A stretch of 34,014 nucleotides of DNA from JAZSMJ01 sp045535815 (GCA_045535815.1 JAZSMJ010000061.1:1-34014); one strand, 5' to 3'. Shown: positions 24,209 through 32,159, counted from the stretch's first letter. Notes: generated by a model from the sequence alone, not told the origin. Numbers and translations are program-made.

Positions 24209-24237
24209 TTGAACACAGCCGAAAAATAGTATATAAT
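24209..24237 (+). promoter_or_regulatory. Promoter of the ccdA operon
   Basis: TTGAAC (24209-24214), 17-base spacer, TATAAT (24232-24237). It gives ccdA its own start, independent of the TetR gene ending at 24147. Confidence 0.7.
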
Positions 24238-24268
24238 AAAAATGCAACATCTGCAGAAAGGTAAACAA

Positions 24269-24931
24269 ATGCAATATTTTATCTCTTTTCTTGAAGGTAT
24301 AATAACGTTTATATCTCCCTGCCTTCTGCCCATGCTTCCGATATACGTCTCGTATTTTGCAGGTGGCGGAGAAAGAAGCACTGCCAAAACGCTAAAGGGC
24401 GCTTTGGGATTCGTGCTTGGCTTTACGGTTATTTTCGTTTCAATGGGGGCGCTTGCAGGTACGGTAGGAAGCTTCCTTAAGACCTATCAGACGGCAGTAA
24501 ATATCGTGTCCGGTATAATAGTAATATTTTTCGGACTTAATTTTATAGGAATATTTAAATTCAATATTTTTAAAGGCATAGGAAAAGGAATAAGCTCTGA
24601 CAGCCTCGGATTTTTCTCTGCCTTCGTTTTCGGCTTGATTTTTTCAATAGGCTGGACTCCCTGCGTAGGAGCTTTTCTCGGCTCTGCTCTTATGCTTGCA
24701 TCACAGCAGGGACACGTTCTTGTCGGAACCGTTATGCTTTTATGCTATTCCGCAGGCTTGGGCATTCCCTTTATTATAAGCGCACTGCTTATAGATAAGC
24801 TTAAAACTGCATTTGCCCTTATAAAAAGAAACTACCGAATTATAAATCTTGTAAGCGGAGCTTTACTCGTTATCATAGGTATACTTATGGCAACCGGTCT
24901 GCTTGGAAGATTTCTTACCCTTTTATCATAA
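24269..24931 (+). CDS. ccdA: CcdA-type thiol/disulfide transmembrane transporter
   Basis: 220 residues with six predicted membrane segments, the DsbD-transmembrane (CcdA) fold. The two redox cysteines are in place: C18 (ISPCLLPMLP) and C132 (GWTPCVGAF). The protein passes electrons from cytoplasmic thioredoxin to a thioredoxin-like protein outside the membrane. The start used is the ATG at 24269, because AGAAAGG precedes it; an ATG 27 bases earlier has no such site. The next gene, nine bases downstream, encodes the likely electron acceptor. Confidence 0.93.
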   Translation: MQYFISFLEGIITFISPCLLPMLPIYVSYFAGGGERSTAKTLKGALGFVLGFTVIFVSMGALAGTVGSFLKTYQTAVNIVSGIIVIFFGLNFIGIFKFNIFKGIGKGISSDSLGFFSAFVFGLIFSIGWTPCVGAFLGSALMLASQQGHVLVGTVMLLCYSAGLGIPFIISALLIDKLKTAFALIKRNYRIINLVSGALLVIIGILMATGLLGRFLTLLS

Positions 24932-24940
24932 GGAGAGACT

Positions 24941-25636
24941 ATGAAAAACAAAGCGTTAATTATTATTTCAGTGCTTGCATTTATCCTTCTCATAGCGGGA
25001 GTATATTTTCTTTATAGCTATCTTTCGGATAACTATGCACTCGATCCTTTAACTATGAGCGGATCGCAAAGTGATAAAGAAACCGAAACTGAAGATCAGA
25101 TAGAGCAGACAACCGATACTCAATCTGCAGAACCCGAAGAAACCGAGGTGGAAAGCACCTTTGAGGAAAGCTCCTCTGAGGAAAACACCTCGGAAGAAAG
25201 CAACTCTGAAGAACTTCAGAGGGTGCCAGACTTTACTGTCACGGATGCAGACGGAAATGAGGTTGCTCTTTACGATTTTATCGGCAAGCCGATAGTGCTC
25301 AACTTCTGGGCAAGCTGGTGCGGTCCGTGCAAGAGCGAGATGCCCGATTTTGATGAAACGTATGCTGAATACAAGGATGAAATACAGTTTCTTATGATCA
25401 ATCTTACCGACGGCTCAAAAGAGACCAAGGAAAAGGCTATGGATTTCATCTCCGATAAAGGATACTCATTCCCCGTATACTACGACACCGAGTCTGATGC
25501 TGCTATAACCTACGGAGTTTACGCCATACCGACAACGTTTTTTATAGATAAGGACGGGTATGCCGTAGCATACGCACAGTCAGCACTTGATAAAGAAACG
25601 CTGTTGCGTGGCATCAGTATGATAACAGAACAGTAA
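24941..25636 (+). CDS. Membrane-anchored ResA/TlpA-like thioredoxin
   Basis: 231 residues. One N-terminal membrane segment (5-28) anchors the protein with its body outside. A strongly acidic linker of Glu, Ser and Thr (about 42-93) leads to a TlpA-like thioredoxin domain (95-231) with the active site WCGPC (cysteines 127 and 130) and the cis-proline loop AIPTTFFIDKDG. It probably keeps cysteines of exported proteins reduced, using electrons from CcdA encoded just upstream. AAGGAGAG precedes the ATG. No cytochrome c biogenesis genes are nearby, so its client is unknown; sporulation (StoA-like) or a surface protein is possible. Confidence 0.92.
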   Translation: MKNKALIIISVLAFILLIAGVYFLYSYLSDNYALDPLTMSGSQSDKETETEDQIEQTTDTQSAEPEETEVESTFEESSSEENTSEESNSEELQRVPDFTVTDADGNEVALYDFIGKPIVLNFWASWCGPCKSEMPDFDETYAEYKDEIQFLMINLTDGSKETKEKAMDFISDKGYSFPVYYDTESDAAITYGVYAIPTTFFIDKDGYAVAYAQSALDKETLLRGISMITEQ

Positions 25637-25659
25637 ACACAACGAAAGAGGTATAACAA

Positions 25660-25869
25660 ATGGATGAAACAAAGCTTATAGACAGAATAAACGAGCTTGC
25701 AAGGAAGGCAAAAAGCGAAGGCCTTACACCTGAGGAGGAATCAGAGCGTGCATCTCTTCGAGCAGAATATATAAAGGGATTCAGACAGTCTCTCACCGGA
25801 ATTCTTGACAACACCTACATTCAGCGCCCGGACGGTACAAAGAAAAAGATAGAAAGAAAAGACAAGTAA
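25660..25869 (+). CDS. DUF896 family protein (YnzC-like)
   Basis: 69 residues, fully typical of DUF896: a helical hairpin with INELARKAKSEGLTPEE and the strongly conserved EYIKGFRQSL, then DNTYI with a basic tail. In Bacillus subtilis the related ynzC belongs to the SOS-controlled yneA operon; the molecular role is unknown. AAAGAGG lies upstream of the ATG. It follows the thioredoxin gene by 23 bases and is closed by a strong terminator, so it is probably the last gene of the ccdA transcript. I see no LexA box. Confidence 0.93.
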   Translation: MDETKLIDRINELARKAKSEGLTPEEESERASLRAEYIKGFRQSLTGILDNTYIQRPDGTKKKIERKDK

Positions 25870-25900
25870 AAAGCTGTGCAGAAAATGCACAGCTTTTTTT
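25868..25900. terminator. Bidirectional terminator
   Basis: AAAAAGCTGTGCA (25868-25880) and TGCACAGCTTTTT (25886-25898) form a 13-bp stem with a 5-base loop, and the T run continues to 25900. It stands between the convergent DUF896 and putP genes. Confidence 0.9.
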
Positions 25901-25911
25901 ACTGGTATTAA

Positions 25912-27468
25912 TCAGTCGTCGTAAGAAGCGTCCGTTGCCATATTGTATATCGCAACGACCTCACTTGAAGGCTCCTTGGTTGAAAGAGCTACAATAACGG
26001 ATACTATAAGACCTACTATAAATCCGGGAACGATCTCGTAAACACCGGTATTTGATATAACCGCAGGAATAACCGTGTTGGTAAAGAGGAGAAGCCAAGC
26101 TATATCTGCAACTGCACCGGCAATTATACCTGCAACCGCACCCTCATAATTGAATCTCTTCCAGAAGAGAGAGAGAATAACTACAGGACCGAATGCGCTT
26201 CCGAAAAGTCCCCACGCATTTTCAACCATCGCCATAATGTTGCTTGCCCAGGAATCAGCCTTTCCGAGACCGCTTGCTGCAATTACAAATCCAATAATAG
26301 TGATAAGTGCAACAACTATTCTTCCTACCCAGAGAATTTCCTTATCTGAGGTCTTATTCTTTCTGATAATCGGCTTGTATATATCACTCGTAAACGAGGA
26401 TGCTGCAACGAGAAGCTGTGAATCAGCCGTGGACATGGAGGCTGCAATGATAGCAGCAAGCATAATACCTACCAGGAAGGGCGGGAATGCGTTAAGAACT
26501 ATATCTATAAATACCATCTGCTGGCTTCCGGGAAGAATAGACTGCGCAAGTGAGCTTCCGTCATTGAGAATATATGTACGTCCAAGGCAGGCAATAGCGA
26601 TAGCCGAGCCAAGAGTAAGTATAAGCCATACTATACCTACCGTAGCACTCTTCTTAACAAGAGAAGCCTTCTTTATAGCCATAAAACGAACGAGTATATG
26701 AGGCATACCGAAGTAGCCGAGACCCCAACCGAGACCGGTTATGATATCCTGCCAGCTTGCTGCGAATGGGTTGGTCTGGAAATCCGAAACTCCCTCTGCA
26801 AACGAAGCGTAAAAAGTTGAATCAAAATCACCGAACATAACCATAACTATCGGCACTGCAAGCAAAGCAACAAGCATAAGAAGTCCCTGGAAGAAGTCTG
26901 TCCAGCAAACAGCCTTGTATCCGCCAAGGAAGGTATAGATAAGAACGATAACCGCAAATATGATCATCGCAAGAAGCTCTTTTCCTGCAAGCTGAGGTAC
27001 TACGGTAACGAAAACGGCAGTTCCTGCGTTGAATGCAGACGCAACGTATACCGTGAAGCTGATAAGGAATATTATTGCGCAAACCACCTTAAGAACAGAG
27101 CTTTGAGAAGCGAATCTGTTGGTGAGATACTGCGGAAGGGTTATTGAGTCACCCGATGCCTTAGAGAAGGAACGAAGCCTCTTGGCAACGAGGAGCCAGT
27201 TTGCGATAGTACCGAGTGCAAGTCCGATACCTATCCAGACCTTGCCCATGCCAAATGCTATAATGCTTCCGGGGAATCCCATAAGAAGCCATCCGCTCAT
27301 ATCGGATGCCTGAGCGCTGAGTGCCGTTACCCATGCACCCATCGAACGTCCGCCAAGGAAATATTCTTTTTCGCCGTTTGCACCACCGGAAGATTTCTTA
27401 AAAAATACGACACCGATTGCAATAACAGCAACAAAATACAGTATAAAAGCAAAAAGTTGTAAATTCAT
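25912..27468 (-). CDS. putP: Sodium/proline symporter
   Basis: 518 residues and about 13 membrane segments of the sodium:solute symporter family. The motif SDMSGWLLMG (from residue 55) holds the aspartate and serine that bind Na+ in Escherichia coli PutP, and KEYFLGGRSMGAWVTALSAQ before it is typical of PutP. It imports L-proline with Na+, as nutrient or osmoprotectant. A longer reading starts at 27483, but that ATG lies in the sequence ATGAAAGGG, which is the ribosome binding site of the ATG at 27468; I use the latter. It has its own promoter. No proline-degrading gene is near, so proline may be used in osmotic balance or reduction elsewhere. Confidence 0.93.
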   Translation of the reverse strand: MNLQLFAFILYFVAVIAIGVVFFKKSSGGANGEKEYFLGGRSMGAWVTALSAQASDMSGWLLMGFPGSIIAFGMGKVWIGIGLALGTIANWLLVAKRLRSFSKASGDSITLPQYLTNRFASQSSVLKVVCAIIFLISFTVYVASAFNAGTAVFVTVVPQLAGKELLAMIIFAVIVLIYTFLGGYKAVCWTDFFQGLLMLVALLAVPIVMVMFGDFDSTFYASFAEGVSDFQTNPFAASWQDIITGLGWGLGYFGMPHILVRFMAIKKASLVKKSATVGIVWLILTLGSAIAIACLGRTYILNDGSSLAQSILPGSQQMVFIDIVLNAFPPFLVGIMLAAIIAASMSTADSQLLVAASSFTSDIYKPIIRKNKTSDKEILWVGRIVVALITIIGFVIAASGLGKADSWASNIMAMVENAWGLFGSAFGPVVILSLFWKRFNYEGAVAGIIAGAVADIAWLLLFTNTVIPAVISNTGVYEIVPGFIVGLIVSVIVALSTKEPSSEVVAIYNMATDASYDD

Positions 27469-27506
27469 AATGATCCCTTTCATTGTTTTTTAAATTATAC
27501 CTATGT

Positions 27507-27535
27507 AGTATATCACACAAAAAACAAGAATGCAA
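27507..27535 (-). promoter_or_regulatory. Promoter of putP
   Basis: On the minus strand: TTGCAT (27530-27535), 17-base spacer, TATACT (27507-27512), some 40 bases upstream of the putP start codon. Confidence 0.65.
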
Positions 27536-27567
27536 TACAGAATAAAGTATAGACTAAAAAATAATAA

Positions 27568-27595
27568 AAGCTGTAAATATCTCTATTTACAGCTT
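27568..27595 (-). terminator. Terminator of the PHP phosphatase/TetR unit
   Basis: AAGCTGTAAAT (27568-27578) pairs with ATTTACAGCTT (27585-27595), an 11-bp stem with a 6-base loop. On the minus strand it is followed by TTATTATTTTTT, fitting the end of the TetR transcript. Confidence 0.75.
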
Positions 27596-27649
27596 GTTTA
27601 TAATATAGACTAATTGTTGAAACTAAGAATATACTTAAAAAGTTTTTTA

Positions 27650-28243
27650 TTATTTTCCGTAATTTCCGAGGTTTCCGAGAAAAAGAGGGAGAACAGAGGA
27701 GGCATATTCACTTAAAGAATATTCACCACCGCAAAGACACCAATCGTAAAGAAGCGCCCTTTCGCATAGGCTGTATAGCCTGACTATCTCACTCGCAGTC
27801 TTATTGGGGGTTATCTCTCCCCTTTCCTGCCCCGCAAGGACTATCTTACGCAAAAGTCTGAAATACATACGGTTGCGGTCAAGAAGCTCCTTACCGCCTT
27901 TGGTAGTAAGCTGACTAGAATACAGACGGGTAAGCAAGCTGATGTCTATTCTGTTCTCGATCATATTAAAAAGCTCTCTGTTAAGCCAATACAAGGTATC
28001 AAGAGCGTTGGCGCTATCGTCAAGAACAAGAGCAAGCTCCTCATACTTTTCATCAAACAGATAGGCAAGAGAGCCGAGAAGTGCATCCTTGCTGTCAAAA
28101 TAATGATAGAACGAGCCCTTTGACGTTCCCGATTCCTCAACTATAGCATCAATGGTAGTATCCTCGTATCCATATTCGTAGAAAAGCTTCCACGCCGCAT
28201 CAACTATCTTGCCTTTAGTGCTTTTGGTCATTTTATTTGACAT
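27650..28243 (-). CDS. TetR/AcrR-family transcriptional regulator
   Basis: 197 residues. The N-terminal DNA-binding domain reads KIVDAAWKLFYEYGYEDTTIDAIVEESGTSKGSFYHYF (about 11-48) and is a very typical TetR helix-turn-helix. The ligand domain (60-197) is helical and not assignable to a subgroup. AGGAG lies six bases before the ATG. It follows the PHP phosphatase gene by 20 bases in the same direction. The target is unknown; putP just downstream is a candidate, but I see no clear inverted repeat at the putP promoter. Confidence 0.88.
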   Translation of the reverse strand: MSNKMTKSTKGKIVDAAWKLFYEYGYEDTTIDAIVEESGTSKGSFYHYFDSKDALLGSLAYLFDEKYEELALVLDDSANALDTLYWLNRELFNMIENRIDISLLTRLYSSQLTTKGGKELLDRNRMYFRLLRKIVLAGQERGEITPNKTASEIVRLYSLCERALLYDWCLCGGEYSLSEYASSVLPLFLGNLGNYGK

Positions 28244-28263
28244 CGTGGTCTCCTAACTTTATC

Positions 28264-29046
28264 TTATTTTTTAGGATCTATCAAGGTAAGCTTTTCAATA
28301 ACGTTAAGCTTGCAGTTTTCAATTATCTGATTTGCTTTTTCAAAGTAAGAGGTCTGATAAAACATATCCGGACCGTGAGCGTCAAATCCTATTATTATCT
28401 CGTTCCCGACCTCGCCTGCTATCTTGAAAAAGCTCTCGTGCGGATACCATCTTCCGCTGTATATACCGAGCAGATTAAGCTCAAGCGGTATTCCCGCCTC
28501 TTTAGCTGCCTCGCAAAGCCTTCTGAATTCAGGCTTATAGTATTCCTGATCCTCATGATACTGCAAAACGTCGGGATGGGCAATATATGAAAATTTGCCG
28601 GTATTCATTCCCTCTATCAGCTGATCGACAAATCTTTTTGTCTGTGTCGGCGGATCGGTCATAGGAGACATAGTATGAACTGCGCCCTCGTCTATCTCAT
28701 TTCCCATAAAATGCTGACCGAGTATCAGATAATCGCAGGGATAGGGGGTTATCATTTCAAGCGCACGCTCAAAAAACTTAGGATAATACTCCATCTCATA
28801 TCCGATAAGTATCTCAATATCATTCTTGTATTCTTCCTTCAATGCAAGCAGACTTGATGTATATTCCTCAACCTCCCACGGCTTCATTCTGTAAAATGAA
28901 TAATGGTCTGTATCAAAATAATATGGAGAATGATCTGCAAAGCCGAGTATCTTCAGCCCTGCGTGTATCGCTCCTTCTATATATTCCCTGTCTGTACCGT
29001 GTGCGTGGTTACATCTCGTCGTATGCGTGTGATAATTTGCGATCAT
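28264..29046 (-). CDS. PHP-domain histidinol-phosphatase-like phosphoesterase (HisJ/HisK type)
   Basis: 260 residues, standard length. The first metal motif of the PHP fold, HTHTTRCNHAHG, begins at H6; later motifs include FADHSPYY, GYEMEYYP, GQHFMG, SYIAHPDVLQY and GFDAHGPDM, which supply the remaining His/Asp/Glu ligands of a three-metal centre. In Firmicutes this family removes phosphate from L-histidinol phosphate in histidine synthesis. No other his gene is adjacent, so another phosphoester substrate is possible. An ATG at 29064 lies earlier in frame, but the AGAGG within that stretch is the ribosome binding site of the ATG at 29046, which gives the usual N-terminus. Confidence 0.88.
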   Translation of the reverse strand: MIANYHTHTTRCNHAHGTDREYIEGAIHAGLKILGFADHSPYYFDTDHYSFYRMKPWEVEEYTSSLLALKEEYKNDIEILIGYEMEYYPKFFERALEMITPYPCDYLILGQHFMGNEIDEGAVHTMSPMTDPPTQTKRFVDQLIEGMNTGKFSYIAHPDVLQYHEDQEYYKPEFRRLCEAAKEAGIPLELNLLGIYSGRWYPHESFFKIAGEVGNEIIIGFDAHGPDMFYQTSYFEKANQIIENCKLNVIEKLTLIDPKK

Positions 29047-29176
29047 GATAATACCTCTATTCACCTGTGCTAAAAAATGCTTGTGCTAACGCCGCCTTGA
29101 CGAATATAACAAATTACATCAAAACGGCTTTTCGATATATTATATCACACAGTTTTGCGACTTGCAAGTAAAAACA

Positions 29177-29198
29177 GGCACTTCGCATCCGAAGTGCC
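29177..29198 (-). terminator. Terminator of gap
   Basis: GGCACTTCG (29177-29185) and CGAAGTGCC (29190-29198) form a 9-bp GC-rich stem with a 4-base loop about 20 bases after the gap stop codon. On the minus strand it runs into TGTTTTTA. Confidence 0.8.
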
Positions 29199-29220
29199 CG
29201 CAATTATTTTTACGCTGAAA

Positions 29221-30234
29221 TTATTTGATTTCTGCGAAGTACTTGATTGTACGAACCATCTGAGATGTGTAGGAGTTCTCGTTATCGTACCAAGAAACAA
29301 CCTGAACCTGAGATGTGCCGTCGCCCATATCAACTACCATTGTCTGTGTAGCATCAAAGATGGAACCGAACTTGCTTCCGATGATGTCAGAAGAAACGAT
29401 CTCATCTGTGTTGTAACCGAAGGACTCTGTAGCTGCTGCCTTCATAGCTGCGTTGATGCCTTCAACTGTTGCGCTGCCGTTAACAACTGCAACGAGAATT
29501 GTTGTAGAGCCTGTAGGTGTGGGAACTCTCTGAGCAGAACCGATGAGCTTGCCCTTGAGTTCGGGAATAACGAGACCGATAGCCTTAGCAGCGCCTGTGG
29601 AGTTAGGAACGATGTTCTGTGCGCCTGCTCTGGATCTTCTGAGGTCGCCCTTTCTCTGAGGACCGTCGAGGATCATCTGGTCGCCTGTGTATGCATGAAC
29701 TGTTGTCATGATACCGCTCTTGATGGGCATGTAGTCGTTAAGAGCCTTTGCCATAGGAGCGAGGCAGTTTGTTGTACAAGAAGCTGCGGAAATGATGGTA
29801 TCCTCAGCTGTGAGTGTTTCATGGTTAACGTTGAATACGATGGTCTTGAGATCGTTTCCTGCGGGAGCGGAAATAACGACCTTCTTAGCACCTGCATCAA
29901 TGTGAGCCTGTGACTTTTCCTTGGATGTGTAGAAGCCTGTGCATTCGAGAACAACGTCTACGTCAAGTGCCTTCCAGGGGCAATCTGCTGCATTCTTTTC
30001 AGCATAGATCTTGATGGTCTTGCCGTCAACTGTGATAGAATCTTCGCCTGCAGAAACTGTATCTGCGAGAGCGTACTTGCCCTGTGCTGTATCATACTTA
30101 AGAAGGTGAGCAAGCATCTTGGGGCTTGTGAGGTCGTTGATTGCTACGATTTCATAGCCTTCTGCGCCGAACATCTGTCTGAACGCAAGACGACCGATAC
30201 GGCCAAAGCCGTTAATTGCTACTTTTACTGCCAT
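29221..30234 (-). CDS. gap: Glyceraldehyde-3-phosphate dehydrogenase
   Basis: 337 residues. The NAD-binding start INGFGRIGRLAFRQ, the catalytic cysteine C153 in SAASCTTNCLAP and the C-terminal WYDNENSYTSQMVR are all present. It oxidises glyceraldehyde 3-phosphate to 1,3-bisphosphoglycerate in glycolysis. GGAGG precedes the ATG at good spacing. The codons are strongly biased, as expected for a highly expressed gene. It stands alone with its own promoter and terminator; pgk and tpi are not next to it and no CggR-type regulator is present. Confidence 0.97.
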   Translation of the reverse strand: MAVKVAINGFGRIGRLAFRQMFGAEGYEIVAINDLTSPKMLAHLLKYDTAQGKYALADTVSAGEDSITVDGKTIKIYAEKNAADCPWKALDVDVVLECTGFYTSKEKSQAHIDAGAKKVVISAPAGNDLKTIVFNVNHETLTAEDTIISAASCTTNCLAPMAKALNDYMPIKSGIMTTVHAYTGDQMILDGPQRKGDLRRSRAGAQNIVPNSTGAAKAIGLVIPELKGKLIGSAQRVPTPTGSTTILVAVVNGSATVEGINAAMKAAATESFGYNTDEIVSSDIIGSKFGSIFDATQTMVVDMGDGTSQVQVVSWYDNENSYTSQMVRTIKYFAEIK

Positions 30235-30283
30235 TTTTGAATTCCTCCAAAATATATAAATATTATTTGATCATTCATATTAT

Positions 30284-30312
30284 ATTTTATCTCAAAACTT
30301 TGGAATATACAA
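30284..30312 (-). promoter_or_regulatory. Promoter of gap
   Basis: On the minus strand: TTGTAT (30307-30312), 17-base spacer, TAAAAT (30284-30289), with an A/T-rich upstream stretch that may act as an UP element. Confidence 0.65.
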
Positions 30313-30413
30313 GAGTTTTTTGAAATATTTTTTAATTTTGTCACAATTTATATTATTAAAGTTGAAATAAAAAGGGATTTGTGATATTATTTACATATAG
30401 TACGAGGTGTTTT

Positions 30414-31508
30414 ATGGATAAAGAACTGTTATGTAACAATATTTATACTCCGATAATCATTTTCGATTCGGACGGTGTCGTCGTTTTTAAAAACGACGCA
30501 GCTGTTTCGTGGATAAAACGTCCGCACAGAAACGTAAGGATCGGAAAGTACATATCAAAGGAGAGCAAGCCTCTGTTCGATATGATAATGAACGGAGAGA
30601 CAGATTACGGGCTTGTCAGCTTTTCGGAATATCTGTTTTACAAAAAGGCGTATCTTCGCCGGATAGAGTATCTTGGAAAAAGCTACGGTATAATGATATT
30701 TCATTATATCTTTCAGGTTCCCCATCACGACGTGTGTAAAAGCCTTGACACTACCGATATCTATCTTATCTTTGAAAAGATCATAGACAGAGTGATGGAG
30801 CAGTTCGGCAGAGTTATAGAACGCAAAAAGATAAATTATAACCGGATTCAGCGGATAAAGGAATACGTTAACCCCATTCTTTCAGAGCTTGCATCCACAA
30901 GATCGGGCGGCTATGAGCGCTACCGCTATAACCTGAGAAATACCGTTGACTTTATAACCGACAGAGCAAATTCGATATTCAAGAAATGCGGTTACCGCCT
31001 TGCCTTTGATTCAAGCGGAATAGACGAGGGAACGATGGCAGGTACAGACGTTATAAGCTTTGCTCTGACCTTTCTCCACGTAATACAGTTCATACTTGAA
31101 ATATCCTCAGATAAAACAGCTCACGTATCATTTTCAACGCAGGACAGAATGATCCACGCCGAAATTTCAGCAGCCGTCAGTAATGCAGGGCTAAGTGCGT
31201 TATGCGAGAGCAATATATCTCTCATTTCAAACGCCTTCCCTTCCGAATACCTCAATTTTGCGGTGTACGAGGGGCTTATGAAAAAGCGAGGCTGGACGGC
31301 GGATTTCGATATGGACGATTCCGACAACGGCAGGATAGTGTTCCGCACCCATCTTGATACAGCATTCTGTGCAGACAGTCCTGTAATTCGCAACGCCGCA
31401 TGGGAAACTCAGCTTCTTATTGCGGGAGCAAAGGATACCGAAAAGCTTCTTTCGGAAATGTTTATATACTACGAGGCTATGTTTACCAATGTCTATGCAA
31501 AACAGTAA
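30414..31508 (+). CDS. PAS/degenerate histidine-kinase-like protein, unknown function
   Basis: 364 residues from the ATG at 30414 (GAGGTG four bases upstream; an earlier ATG at 30381 lacks a site). No signal peptide or membrane segment. Residues about 10-45 read like a PAS domain core (IIIFDSDGVVVFKNDAAVSW). A helical stretch at about 125-200 resembles a dimerisation region, and the C-terminal 140 residues follow the order of a GHKL ATPase domain, with NFAVYEGLMKKRGWTADFDM and NGRIVFRTHL in the place of the G-box end. No phospho-accepting histidine, N-box asparagine or glycine boxes can be found, so it is probably not an active kinase. The assignment is a pattern reading, not a family match. 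The DUF6472 gene overlaps its end. Confidence 0.5.
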   Translation: MDKELLCNNIYTPIIIFDSDGVVVFKNDAAVSWIKRPHRNVRIGKYISKESKPLFDMIMNGETDYGLVSFSEYLFYKKAYLRRIEYLGKSYGIMIFHYIFQVPHHDVCKSLDTTDIYLIFEKIIDRVMEQFGRVIERKKINYNRIQRIKEYVNPILSELASTRSGGYERYRYNLRNTVDFITDRANSIFKKCGYRLAFDSSGIDEGTMAGTDVISFALTFLHVIQFILEISSDKTAHVSFSTQDRMIHAEISAAVSNAGLSALCESNISLISNAFPSEYLNFAVYEGLMKKRGWTADFDMDDSDNGRIVFRTHLDTAFCADSPVIRNAAWETQLLIAGAKDTEKLLSEMFIYYEAMFTNVYAKQ

Positions 31509-31692
31509 CAAAAAGATAATATCAAACTGTGACGACTGTCTCTTCTACGATTACGACGATGAAACGGGAGAGTATTCCTGCCATATGTCTCTTGACGAGG
31601 ACGAGATGGTAAGGTATATGTCGGGAAAGACCCGGGAATGTCACTATTACAGAAAATACGACGAATATAAAAGCGTGCAAAGGCAAAACTGA
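31489..31692 (+). CDS. DUF6472 family small cysteine-rich protein
   Basis: 67 residues. The sequence begins with a basic stretch, then NCDDCLFYDYDDETGEYSC, MSLDEDEMVRYMSG, REC and a Tyr-rich end, which I recognise as the DUF6472 pattern of Clostridia. The four conserved cysteines (C-x-x-C ... C ... C) suggest a metal or iron-sulphur site; the function is unknown. The start at 31489 (or 31495) lies inside the end of the preceding gene, a 20-base overlap that suggests coupled translation. The stop codon lies in a long hairpin. Confidence 0.8.
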   Translation: MSMQNSNKKIISNCDDCLFYDYDDETGEYSCHMSLDEDEMVRYMSGKTRECHYYRKYDEYKSVQRQN

Positions 31693-31709
31693 TACGTTTT
31701 GCCTTTGCA
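31676..31709 (+). terminator. Hairpin over the DUF6472 stop codon
   Basis: TGCAAAGGCAAAAC (31676-31689) and GTTTTGCCTTTGCA (31696-31709) form a perfect 14-bp stem with a 6-base loop that contains most of the stop codon. No T-tract follows, so it may act as a transcript-end stabiliser or a weak terminator. Confidence 0.6.
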
Positions 31710-31763
31710 TCAATATCCGTGCCCAAAAATAGCTGTATAGGCAATGTTTTTTGGTCAAAGGTA

Positions 31764-31792
31764 TTGACAAACAAGTTAAAAAGTGATAAAAT
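31764..31792 (+). promoter_or_regulatory. Promoter of tRNA-Pro
   Basis: TTGACA (31764-31769), 17-base spacer, TAAAAT (31787-31792), about 20 bases before the mature 5' end. It is a strong promoter, as expected for a stable RNA gene. Confidence 0.8.
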
Positions 31793-31812
31793 ACGCTGGT
31801 ATGAATAAATTA

Positions 31813-31889
31813 CGAGATGTGGCTCAGTTTGGTAGAGCGCTGCGTTCGGGACGCAGAGGCCGCAGGTTCGACTCCTGTCATCTCGACCA
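31813..31889 (+). tRNA. tRNA-Pro (anticodon CGG)
   Basis: 77 bases forming a full cloverleaf. The acceptor stem is CGAGATG with CATCTCG, including the C1-G72 pair and A73 usual for bacterial tRNA-Pro. The anticodon stem CTGCG/CGCAG encloses the loop TTCGGGA, with anticodon CGG at 31847-31849, reading CCG. The T-arm is GCAGG-TTCGACT-CCTGT with one G-T pair, and the 3' CCA is encoded (31887-31889). It has its own promoter and terminator. Confidence 0.96.
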
Positions 31890-31894
31890 TATGA

Positions 31895-31940
31895 AAATAA
31901 TCCGAACATTCTCTTACTTGGAAAGTTGTTCGGATTATTT
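31895..31940 (+). terminator. Terminator of tRNA-Pro
   Basis: AAATAATCCGAACA (31895-31908) pairs with TGTTCGGATTATTT (31927-31940), a 14-bp stem with an 18-base loop, followed by GTTTTATTTG, starting six bases after the tRNA 3' end. Confidence 0.8.
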
Positions 31941-31967
31941 GTTTTATTTGAGTATCCCAATTTTAAT

Positions 31968-32159
31968 AGCAAAAAATGGAAATAGCCGACACCACGTTCT
32001 TTTGACTATTATGATGACAAGGCAAAGGAAAACTTCCATGATATTCTTGGGAATTCCAATATTAGAGTTCGACATCATAAATGGGAATATTTTAACAACA
32101 AATATCATCATATTAGCGATGATATTTATGCAGAAATAATATCAGAAATCAAATCATAA
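31968..32159 (+). pseudogene. Frameshifted coding remnant of unknown family
   Basis: Between the tRNA terminator and the AraC-type gene there is no intact gene, but a coding-like tail can be read. From 31986 to the TAA at 32157-32159 one frame gives 57 residues rich in Asp, Asn, His and Tyr (DYYDDKAKENFHDILGN, then HHKWEYFNNKYHHISDDIYA). There is no start codon, and an in-frame TAG stands at 31983-31985. The +1 frame over 31970-32010 reads MEIADTTFF before stopping, which would join smoothly to DYYDD, so a frameshift is likely. I do not recognise the family. From 32160 to the AraC start I see only its ribosome binding site. Confidence 0.4.

Noticed and set aside
29155..29913. A 252-codon plus-strand open frame very rich in cysteine
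   Set aside because: Antisense to gap; the long frame results from the strong codon bias of gap.
31493..31972. A 159-codon minus-strand open frame across tRNA-Pro and the DUF6472 gene
   Set aside because: It is antisense to the tRNA and two other features; the peptide containing RSRTCGLCVPN is the familiar false translation of an antisense tRNA. No ribosome binding site.
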